Below, one piece after another: positions 8,251-16,843 of a stretch of DNA of 64,000 bases. The first letter of the stretch is position 1. Each line of letters begins with the position of its first letter. The DNA comes from Devosia salina (GTDB lineage: Bacteria; Pseudomonadota; Alphaproteobacteria; Rhizobiales; Devosiaceae): the NCBI RefSeq assembly GCF_019504385.1, contig NZ_CP080590.1, forward strand, positions 1,654,001 through 1,718,000, read 5' to 3'. Below the pieces are notes generated by a model that was not told where the DNA came from, did no database searches, and saw only the letters and a list, made by a program, of their open reading frames with translations. The position numbers and the translations under genes are program-made.

Positions 8251-9348
8251 ATGGACTTTATTCTCTCCGCCCTCGATTATCTGCTTGGTATCCCGGTCCT
8301 CGGCTGGGGCACCGAGGTCGGCTTCGTCTATAAGGCACTGGCCCTGCTGGTCGGGCTGCTGATCTTCACCGCCTTTATCCTCCTGGGGGACCGCAAGGTC
8401 TGGGCCGCCGTGCAGATGCGCCGGGGTCCCAATGTGGTCGGCCCCTTCGGCCTGCTGCAGAGCTTTGCCGACCTGCTGAAGTTCGTCTTCAAGGAAGCGG
8501 TCATTCCGGCCGGCGCCGACAAGGTGCTGTTCCTCGCCGCGCCGCTGATCACTGCCACCCTGGCACTTGCCGGCTGGGCCGTGGTGCCCGTCAGCGATGG
8601 CTGGGCCATGGCTGACATCAATATCGGCATTCTCTACCTGCTCGGCATTTCCTCGCTCGGCGTCTATGGCGTCATCATCGGCGGCTGGGCCTCGAACTCG
8701 AAATATCCGTTTCTGGGCGCCCTCCGTTCGGCAGCGCAGATGGTCTCCTACGAAGTTTCCATCGGCCTCGTGATCATCACCGTCCTGCTTTGCGTCGGGT
8801 CGCTCAATCTCAATGACATCGTCGTCGCCCAGTCCGAGATGGGCCTTGCCCACGCCCTGGGTGTGCCGTGGCTCTCGTTCCTCAACTGGTTCTGGCTGCC
8901 GCTCTTCCCGATGTTTGTGGTGTTCTACATCTCGGCCCTGGCCGAAACCAACCGCCCGCCTTTCGACATGGTGGAAGGCGAATCCGAACTGGTCGCCGGC
9001 TTCATGACCGAATATTCGGCCACGCCGTACCTGCTGTTCATGCTGGGCGAATACATCGCGATCCTCCTCATGTGCGCCATGACCACCATCCTGTTCCTGG
9101 GTGGCTGGGCCGCGCCGATCGATCTGCCTCCCTTCACCTGGATCCCGGGGCTGATCTGGTTCTTCATCAAGGTAAGTCTCGTTTTCTTCATGTTCGCCAT
9201 GGCAAAGGCCATCGTGCCCCGCTATCGCTACGACCAGTTGATGCGCATTGGCTGGAAGCTGTTCCTGCCGCTCTCGCTGATCATGGTCGTGATCGTCGCT
9301 TTCGTTCTCCAGCTCACCGGCTGGGGCTGGCACGGGGGTATTGCCTGA
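8251..9348 (+). CDS. nuoH: NADH-quinone oxidoreductase subunit H
   Basis: Membrane subunit at the junction with the peripheral arm, lining the quinone channel. 365 residues with about eight to nine helices. Conserved segments: GDRKVWAAVQMRRGPNVVGPFG (about 47-67), the ALAETNRPPFDMVEGESELVAG loop (about 230-251) and the C-terminal PRYRYDQLMRIGWK. The stop overlaps the nuoI ATG by 1 nt. Confidence 0.97.
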   Translation: MDFILSALDYLLGIPVLGWGTEVGFVYKALALLVGLLIFTAFILLGDRKVWAAVQMRRGPNVVGPFGLLQSFADLLKFVFKEAVIPAGADKVLFLAAPLITATLALAGWAVVPVSDGWAMADINIGILYLLGISSLGVYGVIIGGWASNSKYPFLGALRSAAQMVSYEVSIGLVIITVLLCVGSLNLNDIVVAQSEMGLAHALGVPWLSFLNWFWLPLFPMFVVFYISALAETNRPPFDMVEGESELVAGFMTEYSATPYLLFMLGEYIAILLMCAMTTILFLGGWAAPIDLPPFTWIPGLIWFFIKVSLVFFMFAMAKAIVPRYRYDQLMRIGWKLFLPLSLIMVVIVAFVLQLTGWGWHGGIA

Positions 9349-9836
9349 TGCGCGTCGGACAGATCGTCAACACGCTGCTGCTGCGGGAGTTCGTATCGGC
9401 CTTCTTCCTGGCCATGCGCTATTTCTTCGGGGCAAAGCCAACCATCAACTACCCCTTCGAAAAGGGCCCGGTGTCGCCGCGCTTCCGTGGGGAGCACGCT
9501 CTCAGGCGCTACCCCAATGGCGAAGAACGCTGCATTGCCTGCAAGCTCTGCGAAGCCATCTGCCCGGCCCAGGCCATCACCATCGAGGCCGGACCGCGCC
9601 AGAATGACGGCACTCGTCGCACCGTGCGCTACGACATCGACATGGTGAAGTGCATCTATTGCGGCTTCTGTCAGGAAGCCTGCCCTGTCGATGCCATCGT
9701 CGAAGGCCCGAACTTCGAATTCGCAACAGAAACGCGCGAGGAGCTCTATTTCTCGAAAGAGAAGCTCCTCAGCAATGGCGATAGGTGGGAGCGTGAAATC
9801 GCGGCCAACCTGGCTGCCGACGCGCCTTACCGCTAA
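9348..9836 (+). CDS. nuoI: NADH-quinone oxidoreductase subunit I
   Basis: 23-kDa ferredoxin subunit with two [4Fe-4S] clusters (N6a, N6b) passing electrons to NuoB. I use the ATG at 9348, overlapping the nuoH stop (TGATG), giving the family-typical 162 residues starting MRVGQIVNTLLLREF; the frame is open much further upstream but only as an antiphase of nuoH. Two classical motifs are visible: CIACKLCEAICP and CIYCGFCQEACP. Confidence 0.97.
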   Translation: MRVGQIVNTLLLREFVSAFFLAMRYFFGAKPTINYPFEKGPVSPRFRGEHALRRYPNGEERCIACKLCEAICPAQAITIEAGPRQNDGTRRTVRYDIDMVKCIYCGFCQEACPVDAIVEGPNFEFATETREELYFSKEKLLSNGDRWEREIAANLAADAPYR

Positions 9837-9848
9837 CGAGGGAAGAGC

Positions 9849-10457
9849 ATGACCCTTCCGCTGTTCTTCTTCTACGTCTTCGCCGCCATCACCGTGGCCT
9901 CGGCCTTCATGGTCATTTCCGCGCGCAATCCCGTGCACGCGGTGCTGTTCCTGATCCTGGCCTTCGTCAACGCGGCTGGCCTGTTCATGCTGGCCGGGGC
10001 AGAGTTCCTGGCCCTGATCCTGATCGTGGTCTATGTCGGCGCCGTGGCGGTGCTGTTCCTGTTCGTCGTCATGATGCTCGACGTCGATTTTGCCGAACTA
10101 AAGTCCGGACTGCTCGCCTATGCGCCTATCGGCATGGTCGTGGGTGGCATCCTGTTCCTTGAGCTTCTGCTGGTGGCGGGCAGCTTCGTCATCGCGCCCG
10201 ATGTCGCTGGCGCGGGCGGTCTGCCGATCGACGCCACCGTGGACAACACGCGGGCGCTCGGGCAGGTGCTCTATACGCGCTACGTCTTCCTGTTCCAGGG
10301 CGCGGCGGCTGTGCTGCTGGTGGCCATGATCGGCGCCATCGTGCTCACGCTGCGGCACCGGACAGGCATCAAGCGGCAGAGCACGGCGGCTCAGCTCGGG
10401 CGCAAGCCCAGCGAGACGGTGCGCAACGTCAAAGTCAAAAGCGGTCAGGGGCTATAG
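9849..10457 (+). CDS. nuoJ: NADH-quinone oxidoreductase subunit J
   Basis: Membrane subunit, 202 residues with five predicted helices. The conserved VVYVGAVAVLFLFVVMML segment (about 59-76), which forms the pi-bulge helix of TM3, is intact. The C-terminus is a basic cytoplasmic tail. Preceded by GAGGGAAGAGC, a good ribosome-binding site. Confidence 0.96.
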   Translation: MTLPLFFFYVFAAITVASAFMVISARNPVHAVLFLILAFVNAAGLFMLAGAEFLALILIVVYVGAVAVLFLFVVMMLDVDFAELKSGLLAYAPIGMVVGGILFLELLLVAGSFVIAPDVAGAGGLPIDATVDNTRALGQVLYTRYVFLFQGAAAVLLVAMIGAIVLTLRHRTGIKRQSTAAQLGRKPSETVRNVKVKSGQGL

Positions 10458-10466
10458 GGGGTTACT

Positions 10467-10781
10467 ATGGGTCTGGAAATCGGGCTCGGTCATTACCTGA
10501 CCGTAGCAGCAATCCTGTTCACGCTCGGCGTGTTCGGCATTTTCATCAACCGCAAGAACATCATCGTCATCCTGATGTCGGTGGAACTCATCCTGCTGGC
10601 GGTGAACCTCAACTTCGTGGCGTTCAGCGCGCATCTCAACGACCTCCAGGGTCAGGTGTTCGCGCTGATGATCCTCACCGTGGCTGCCGCCGAGGCCGCC
10701 ATTGGCCTGGCCATCCTCGTTATCTTCTACCGCAACCGCGGCTCCATCGCGGTTGAAGACGTCAATATGATGAAGGGCTAA
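10467..10781 (+). CDS. nuoK: NADH-quinone oxidoreductase subunit K
   Basis: Small three-helix membrane subunit of the proton-translocating arm, 104 residues. The buried glutamates are seen in MSVELILLAVNLNF and AAAEAAIGLAILV. Starts MGLEIGLGHYL after GGGGGTTACT. nuoL follows after 10 nt. Confidence 0.96.
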   Translation: MGLEIGLGHYLTVAAILFTLGVFGIFINRKNIIVILMSVELILLAVNLNFVAFSAHLNDLQGQVFALMILTVAAAEAAIGLAILVIFYRNRGSIAVEDVNMMKG

Positions 10782-10791
10782 GAGCACCGCT

Positions 10792-12900
10792 ATGATCATT
10801 CAGGCGATTGTTTTCCTGCCCCTAATCGGGGCGCTCGTAGCGGGCCTTCTTGGCCGCTCCATCGGCCATCGGCCATCCGAATTCATCACCACCGGCCTGT
10901 TGCTGATCGCGGCGGTGCTGAGCTGGTATGTGTTCATTCCGGTTGCCTTTGGCGACGGTCTCGTGGGCGCAACCGGCGACGGGCACGCCGCCGTGCTCAA
11001 GGTCGAGGTGATGCGCTGGATCCAGGTCGGTGACATGGACCTGCGCTGGACCCTGCGCGTCGACACGCTCACGGCCATCATGCTGGTCGTCGTGAACACG
11101 GTTTCGGCACTCGTGCACGTCTATTCGATCGGCTACATGCACGAAGACCCGCATCGCGCGCGCTTCTTCGCCTATCTCTCGCTCTTCACCTTCGCCATGC
11201 TCATGCTGGTGACGGCCGACAACTTCCTGCAGATGTTCTTCGGCTGGGAAGGCGTGGGCCTGGCCTCATATCTTCTCATCGGCTTCTGGTACACCAAGCC
11301 GTCGGCCAATGCCGCGGCCATGAAGGCGTTCATCGTCAACCGCGTCGGTGACTTCGGCTTTGCCCTGGGCATTTTCGGCGCCTTCCTGGTGCTGGGCCAT
11401 ATCGACTTCGATGGCGCCTTCCATGCCGCTGACGAGTTCGCCACCACCGGTCTGCCGGTGATCCAGTTCCTGGGCTGGCAGCTCGACGCCATGACCGTGG
11501 TCTGCCTGCTGCTGTTCATGGGCGCCATGGGCAAGTCGGCGCAGTTCCTGCTGCACACCTGGCTGCCGGACGCCATGGAGGGCCCGACCCCGGTGTCGGC
11601 GCTGATCCATGCCGCGACCATGGTGACCGCCGGCGTGTTCATGGTGGCGCGCCTGTCGCCGCTGTTCGAACTCTCGCCCGTTGCGCTCAACGTCGTCATC
11701 ACCATTGGCGCCATCACCGCCTTCTTTGCGGCGACGGTGGGTCTGGTGCAGAACGACATCAAGCGCGTCATCGCCTATTCGACCTGTTCGCAGCTCGGCT
11801 ACATGTTCGTGGCCCTGGGCGTCGGCGCCTATTCGGCCGGTGTCTTCCACCTGTTCACCCACGCCTTCTTCAAGGCCCTGCTGTTCCTGGGCGCCGGCTC
11901 GGTCATCCATGCGATGCACCACGAGCAGGACATGCGGAACATGGGTGGCCTGCGCAAGAAGATCCCCATCACCTATGCGATGATGATGATCGGCACGCTG
12001 GCCCTGACCGGCGTCGGCATCCCGGGCACCAATTTCGGCTTTGCCGGCTTCTTCTCCAAGGATGCCATCATCGAAAGCGCCTATGCCTATGGTGGCAATC
12101 TCGGTTCGCTGGCCTTCTGGCTGCTGGTCGTGGCCGCGCTGTTCACCAGCTTCTACTCCTGGCGCCTGGTGCACCTGACGTTCCACGGCTCGCCGCGCGA
12201 TGCGCAGCACCATGGTGAAGGCCCGCATCCCGACCCGGCCCATGCGGCTCTTGAAAGCCATGATGAGCCGATCAACGACAGCAATGCCGACGATCACGCC
12301 GATCATGGCCACCACGGATCGGCCTATGACCATGCGCACGAGTCGCCCAATGTTATGCTGGTGCCGCTCTATGTGTTGGCTGTCGGGGCAGTCCTGGCGG
12401 GTGTCGTGTTCTACGGTATGTTCTTCCACGACGTGGAGCACATCGAGCACTTCTTCGCCGGGTCACTCTTTATCGACCACGAGTTGATTGAAGCCGCGCA
12501 CCACGTGCCGCTCTGGGTCAAGTGGAGCGCCAGCTTCGCCATGGTCATCGGCTTCGTGGCCGCCTGGTACATGTATATCCGTCGTCCGGACGTGCCCGGC
12601 AAGCTGGCCGCCGCCAATCCCGGGCTCTACCAGTTCCTGCTCAACAAGTGGTACTTCGACGAGCTCTACAACACGATCTTCGTGCGCCCCGCGCTCTGGA
12701 TCGGCAATGCGGTCTGGAAGGGCTTTGATGACTGGCTGGTTGACGGCAAGATTGCCGAAGGCCTCGGTCGTCGCGTGCAGAACGTCACCAGCTGGGTCGT
12801 CAAGCTCCAGTCCGGCTATCTCTACCACTATGCCTTCGCCATGCTGATCGGCATCGCGGCGCTGCTGACCTGGGCCATCGCGGCCGGGGGACTGATCTGA
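10792..12900 (+). CDS. nuoL: NADH-quinone oxidoreductase subunit L
   Basis: Antiporter-like proton-pumping subunit at the distal end of the membrane arm, with the long lateral helix. 702 residues. Typical segments include FFGWEGVGLASYLLIGFWY, GKSAQFLLHTWLPDAMEGPTP and LVQNDIKRVIAYSTCSQLGYM. Between two helices, about residues 468-520, lies a strongly His/Asp-rich loop (HHGEGPHPDPAH ... DDHADHGHHGSAYDHAHE), longer and more histidine-rich than in E. coli. The stop overlaps the nuoM ATG by 1 nt. Confidence 0.97.
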   Translation: MIIQAIVFLPLIGALVAGLLGRSIGHRPSEFITTGLLLIAAVLSWYVFIPVAFGDGLVGATGDGHAAVLKVEVMRWIQVGDMDLRWTLRVDTLTAIMLVVVNTVSALVHVYSIGYMHEDPHRARFFAYLSLFTFAMLMLVTADNFLQMFFGWEGVGLASYLLIGFWYTKPSANAAAMKAFIVNRVGDFGFALGIFGAFLVLGHIDFDGAFHAADEFATTGLPVIQFLGWQLDAMTVVCLLLFMGAMGKSAQFLLHTWLPDAMEGPTPVSALIHAATMVTAGVFMVARLSPLFELSPVALNVVITIGAITAFFAATVGLVQNDIKRVIAYSTCSQLGYMFVALGVGAYSAGVFHLFTHAFFKALLFLGAGSVIHAMHHEQDMRNMGGLRKKIPITYAMMMIGTLALTGVGIPGTNFGFAGFFSKDAIIESAYAYGGNLGSLAFWLLVVAALFTSFYSWRLVHLTFHGSPRDAQHHGEGPHPDPAHAALESHDEPINDSNADDHADHGHHGSAYDHAHESPNVMLVPLYVLAVGAVLAGVVFYGMFFHDVEHIEHFFAGSLFIDHELIEAAHHVPLWVKWSASFAMVIGFVAAWYMYIRRPDVPGKLAAANPGLYQFLLNKWYFDELYNTIFVRPALWIGNAVWKGFDDWLVDGKIAEGLGRRVQNVTSWVVKLQSGYLYHYAFAMLIGIAALLTWAIAAGGLI

Positions 12901-14483
12901 TGACCTTCGAGAACTCCATCCTCACGATCCTGACCTGGCTGCCGGTGCTTGGCGCCGCCATCCTGCTGTTCACCCCGAAAAGCTCGGTGAATGCCATCCG
13001 CTGGATGTCGCTCATCGTGACGCTGATCGTCTTCGTGCTCTCGCTGGCCCTCTGGCAGAGCTTCGATGCCTCCACCCCGGGCTTCCAGTTCGTGGTCAAC
13101 ATGCCCTGGATCGGCGATACGATCGGCTATCGCGTTGGCGTCGACGGCATTTCGGTGCTCTTCGTGGTGCTGACCGCGCTGCTCATGCCCGCCGCCGTGC
13201 TGGCGAGCTGGGACGTCGAAACGCGCGTCAAGGAATACATGATCGTATTCCTGGTGCTCGAGACGCTGATGATCGGCGTCTTCACCACGCTCGACCTGGC
13301 CATGTTCTATGTCTTCTTCGAAGGCACGCTCCTTCCGATGTTCCTCATCATCGGCATCTGGGGCGGTTCTGCCCGTATCCAGGCCAGCTACAAGTTCTTC
13401 TTCTATACCTTCATCGGCTCGGTGCTGATGCTGCTGGCCATGATGGCCATGTATTGGGATGCCGGTACCACCGACATCATCCGCCTGCTGGGCCATGACT
13501 TCCCGGTCGGCATGCAGACCTGGCTGTGGCTGGCCTTCTTTGCTTCGCTGGCGGTCAAGATGCCCATGTGGCCCTTCCACCGCTGGCTGCCCGAAGCCCA
13601 CGTGCAGGCCCCGACTGCCGGCTCGGTGATCCTGGCCGCGATCCTCTTGAAGCTGGGTGGCTATGGCTTCCTGCGCTTCTCGCTGCCCATGTTCCCCGAA
13701 GCCTCCGCGCAGTTTGCCAACTTCGTCTTCCTGCTTTCGGTTGCCGCCATCATCCTGACCTCGCTGGTCGCTTTGGTGCAGACCGACATCAAGAAGCTGA
13801 TCGCCTATTCCTCTGTCGCCCATATGGGTTTCGTGACCATGGGCATCTTTGCGGGCAATGCCCTGGGCATCCAGGGCGCCATGTTCCAGATGATCAGCCA
13901 CGGTATCGTCTCGGGCGCGCTCTTCCTCTGCGTCGGCGTGATCTATGACCGCATGCACACCCGCGAGATTTCCGCCTATGGCGGTCTCGTCGAGCGCATG
14001 CCGCAATATGCCTTCGCCTTCATGGTCTTCACCATGGCCAATGTCGGCCTGCCTGGCACGTCGGGCTTCGTGGGCGAGTTCCTCACCATGATTGGCATCT
14101 TCCAGGTCAATACCTGGGTAGCGTTCGGCGCGGCCTTCGGCGTGATCTTCTCGGCTGGCTACGCCCTCTGGCTCTATCGCCGGGTGATCTTCGGCGCACT
14201 GACCAAGGACAGCCTGAAGGGGATCCTGGACCTCAACCTGCGCGAGAAGCTGGTGCTCTATCCGCTGCTCGTGCTGACCGTGGTGTTCGGCTTCTACCCG
14301 GCGCCCATCCTCGACACGACTGCCGCCGCGGTCGATAATCTGGTCGCGCATTACTCCGAGAGCATTGGTCGCAACCCGGCCGTCGATCTCGCCGTTGAAC
14401 GCGCCCCCCTTGAATATGTCGCGCCTGCCGAAGGCGCGGCCCAGCCGGCCGAAGACCACGCGGCCGAGCCTGCTGCGCATTAG
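12900..14483 (+). CDS. nuoM: NADH-quinone oxidoreductase subunit M
   Basis: Second antiporter-like subunit of the membrane arm, 527 residues. Family features: RVGVDGISVLFVVLTALLMP, FFEGTLLPMFLIIGIWG with the conserved Glu, KMPMWPFHRWLPEAHVQAPT with the conserved Lys, and QTDIKKLIAYSSVAHMGF. The last ~40 residues are an Ala/Glu/Pro-rich tail that looks unstructured. Confidence 0.97.
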   Translation: MTFENSILTILTWLPVLGAAILLFTPKSSVNAIRWMSLIVTLIVFVLSLALWQSFDASTPGFQFVVNMPWIGDTIGYRVGVDGISVLFVVLTALLMPAAVLASWDVETRVKEYMIVFLVLETLMIGVFTTLDLAMFYVFFEGTLLPMFLIIGIWGGSARIQASYKFFFYTFIGSVLMLLAMMAMYWDAGTTDIIRLLGHDFPVGMQTWLWLAFFASLAVKMPMWPFHRWLPEAHVQAPTAGSVILAAILLKLGGYGFLRFSLPMFPEASAQFANFVFLLSVAAIILTSLVALVQTDIKKLIAYSSVAHMGFVTMGIFAGNALGIQGAMFQMISHGIVSGALFLCVGVIYDRMHTREISAYGGLVERMPQYAFAFMVFTMANVGLPGTSGFVGEFLTMIGIFQVNTWVAFGAAFGVIFSAGYALWLYRRVIFGALTKDSLKGILDLNLREKLVLYPLLVLTVVFGFYPAPILDTTAAAVDNLVAHYSESIGRNPAVDLAVERAPLEYVAPAEGAAQPAEDHAAEPAAH

Positions 14484-14492
14484 GAGCCTCAA

Positions 14493-15938
14493 GTGAACTC
14501 TGACGTTACCGATTTCGCGAGCCTGGCTCCTGCCTATCCGGAAATCCTGATGGCGCTGGGCGTGCTCGTCCTGCTGCTGGTCGGGGTGGTGATCAACAAG
14601 GAGCGTTCGCCCCTGGTGTCCTGGCTGGCCGTTGGCCTGCTCGTGGCCACGGGCCTCGTGGTGATCCTGCAACCCTTCGACGGCGTCGTTTTCAACGGCC
14701 TCTTCATCGCCGACAGCTTTGCCCGCTACATGAAGGTGCTGGTCATCGGCGGCGCTGGCCTCGCCATGATCCTTGGCATGTCCAATGCCGAAGAGAATGG
14801 TGTCCACAAATACGAGTATTCCGTGCTCGCCGTGCTTGCGACGCTGGGCATGATGGTCATGGTCTCGGCCAACGACCTGATGAGCCTCTATGTCGGCCTC
14901 GAGCTGCAGTCGCTCTCGCTCTATGTCATGGCCGCCATCAAGCGCGACGACGCGCGGGCGTCCGAAGCGGGCCTGAAGTATTTCGTGCTCGGCGCGCTCT
15001 CCTCGGGCCTGCTGCTTTATGGCGCTTCGCTGATCTACGGCTTTACCGGTCACACCAATCTGGGTGAGATCGTCGTGGCCATCGCCAACGAGGGCCGCTC
15101 GATCGGCCTGATCTTCGGCGTGGTCTTCCTCTTGGCCGGTGTGGCCTTCAAGATCTCGGCCGTGCCGTTCCACATGTGGACGCCCGACGTCTATGAAGGC
15201 GCGCCCACGCCGGTCACCGCTTTCTTCGCCATGGCCCCCAAGGTCGCGGCGATGACGCTGATGGTCCGCCTGGTGATGGATACCTTTGCGCCCATCACCC
15301 ATGACTGGCAGCAGATCGTCATCTTCCTCTCCATCGCCTCCATGGTGCTGGCCGCCTTTGCCGCCATCGGGCAGAAGTCGCTGAAGCGACTGATCGCCTA
15401 TTCCTCGATCGGCCATGTGGGCTTTGCCCTTGTGGGCCTGTCCTCGGGGACCCAGGTGGGTGTCGAGGGCGTCGCCATCTACATGGCGATCTATGTCGGG
15501 ATGACCGTGGCGCTGTTTGCCTGCATTCTTTCGCTGCGCACGGCCGATGGCTATGTCGAGACCATCGACGACCTTGCCGGCGCCTCCAAGACCCGGCCCT
15601 TCGTGGCCGCGATCATGGCGATCGTCATGTTCTCGCTGATCGGGTTGCCGCCGCTGGCCGGGTTCTTTGCGAAGTGGCAGGTCTTCCTGGCGGCCATCGA
15701 AGCCAATCTCTATGTCCTGTCGGTCATCGGCATGCTGGCCTCGGCCATCAGCGCCTTCTATTACCTGCGGGTGGTCAAGGTGATGTACTTTGACGAACCC
15801 AAGGACGAATTCGTCACCGTTCCGGGTGAACTCAACGTCATCATGGCGGTGTTCGGCTTCCTGATCGTCACCTTCTACTTCACCGTCGGCAATCCGCTCG
15901 CCAATCTGGCGCACACTGCCGCGGGAAGCCTGTTCTAG
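14493..15938 (+). CDS. nuoN: NADH-quinone oxidoreductase subunit N
   Basis: Third antiporter-like subunit, 481 residues, about 14 helices. Starts at GTG 14493 behind TAGGAGCCTCAA, a clear Shine-Dalgarno sequence. Visible motifs: SANDLMSLYVGLELQSLSLYV with the conserved Glu, FKISAVPFHMWTPDVYEGAPTP and LKRLIAYSSIGHVGF. Last complex I gene of the operon; birA starts on the very next base. Confidence 0.97.
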   Translation: MNSDVTDFASLAPAYPEILMALGVLVLLLVGVVINKERSPLVSWLAVGLLVATGLVVILQPFDGVVFNGLFIADSFARYMKVLVIGGAGLAMILGMSNAEENGVHKYEYSVLAVLATLGMMVMVSANDLMSLYVGLELQSLSLYVMAAIKRDDARASEAGLKYFVLGALSSGLLLYGASLIYGFTGHTNLGEIVVAIANEGRSIGLIFGVVFLLAGVAFKISAVPFHMWTPDVYEGAPTPVTAFFAMAPKVAAMTLMVRLVMDTFAPITHDWQQIVIFLSIASMVLAAFAAIGQKSLKRLIAYSSIGHVGFALVGLSSGTQVGVEGVAIYMAIYVGMTVALFACILSLRTADGYVETIDDLAGASKTRPFVAAIMAIVMFSLIGLPPLAGFFAKWQVFLAAIEANLYVLSVIGMLASAISAFYYLRVVKVMYFDEPKDEFVTVPGELNVIMAVFGFLIVTFYFTVGNPLANLAHTAAGSLF

Positions 15939-16769
15939 GTGACCGAGTTTCGACTCGGTTCCAAGGCCCGCGACGCCGGTTACCGGCTTGCGGGCTTTGA
16001 CACCATCGGCTCCACCAATAGCGAAGCGCTCGCTGCGGCTGCTGCGGGCGATCCGGGTGGCATATGGTTTGCCGCTCTGCAACAAACGGCTGGGCGTGGG
16101 CGACGGGGCAGGGAGTGGCACAGTCCCTCCGGCAATCTCGCTGCAAGTCTGATGGTCATTCCCGATGCATCTCCCGAACAGATTGCGACCTTGGGTTTTG
16201 TCGCCGGCGTCGCCCTGAATTCCGGTCTGTCATCCATCTTGCCGGGTGGCATGGTACGCATCGGTATTGATGGCGCCGATGGCGCCGATGGGCGTTCGCG
16301 CATAGCGCTCAAGTGGCCCAATGACGTCCTTGCCGATGGCGCCAAGCTGGCGGGCATTCTGCTTGAAGCTGCCAAGACTCCCGACGGGCGTCAGGCGGTG
16401 ATCGTCGGGATCGGCGTGAATGTGGTTGCAGCGCCCGAAGGGGTGCCCTATCCAGCAACCTCGTTAAAGGCGCTCGGCATCGAGCGTTCGGCAGAGGACG
16501 TGTTTGAAGCGCTCTCGGACGCCTGGGTCGGTGCATTCGGCCTTTGGAACGATGGCAAGGGTGTTTCCGCCATCCTCGAACGTTGGCGTCACTCGGCCGC
16601 CGGGATCGGCGCGCCAGTCGCCATCAGCCAGGACGGCATTGTTCGCCGTGGCATTTTTGAAACCATCGACTCATCCGGCCGGTTGATCATTCGCGACGAC
16701 GATGGTGCGCGACATCCGATCACGGCGGGCGATGTGCATTTTGGGGCAACGGCCAGCGCCCGAAGCTGA
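15939..16769 (+). CDS. birA: Biotin--[acetyl-CoA-carboxylase] ligase
   Basis: Activates biotin to biotinyl-AMP and transfers it to the BCCP lysine of acetyl-CoA carboxylase. 276 residues. The biotin-AMP loop GRGRRGREWHSPSGNL is at about 51-66, ALKWPNDVLADGAKLAGIL at about 122-140, and VGIGVNV follows. The N-terminus goes straight into the catalytic domain, so there is no winged-helix DNA-binding domain and it is an enzyme only, not a repressor. The GTG start abuts the nuoN stop, which implies co-transcription with nuo, an arrangement I recall from other Hyphomicrobiales. Confidence 0.94.
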   Translation: MTEFRLGSKARDAGYRLAGFDTIGSTNSEALAAAAAGDPGGIWFAALQQTAGRGRRGREWHSPSGNLAASLMVIPDASPEQIATLGFVAGVALNSGLSSILPGGMVRIGIDGADGADGRSRIALKWPNDVLADGAKLAGILLEAAKTPDGRQAVIVGIGVNVVAAPEGVPYPATSLKALGIERSAEDVFEALSDAWVGAFGLWNDGKGVSAILERWRHSAAGIGAPVAISQDGIVRRGIFETIDSSGRLIIRDDDGARHPITAGDVHFGATASARS

Positions 16770-16843
16770 CCATAACAAGACGGCGTGGCGACCCTCGACC
16801 AGAGATCGGGAGGCGTTGCGTCCACTACAAGGAACAAAAACCC

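Noticed and set aside
6004..9333. Very long open frame on the minus strand opposite nuoG and nuoH
   Set aside because: It is the antisense of well-conserved complex I genes in high-G+C DNA, is His/Asp/Gly/Arg-rich with no domain, and stops are depleted by codon bias. The same applies to frames at 12828-16121, 25283-27928, 34391-37630 and 19320-21155 on the minus strand.
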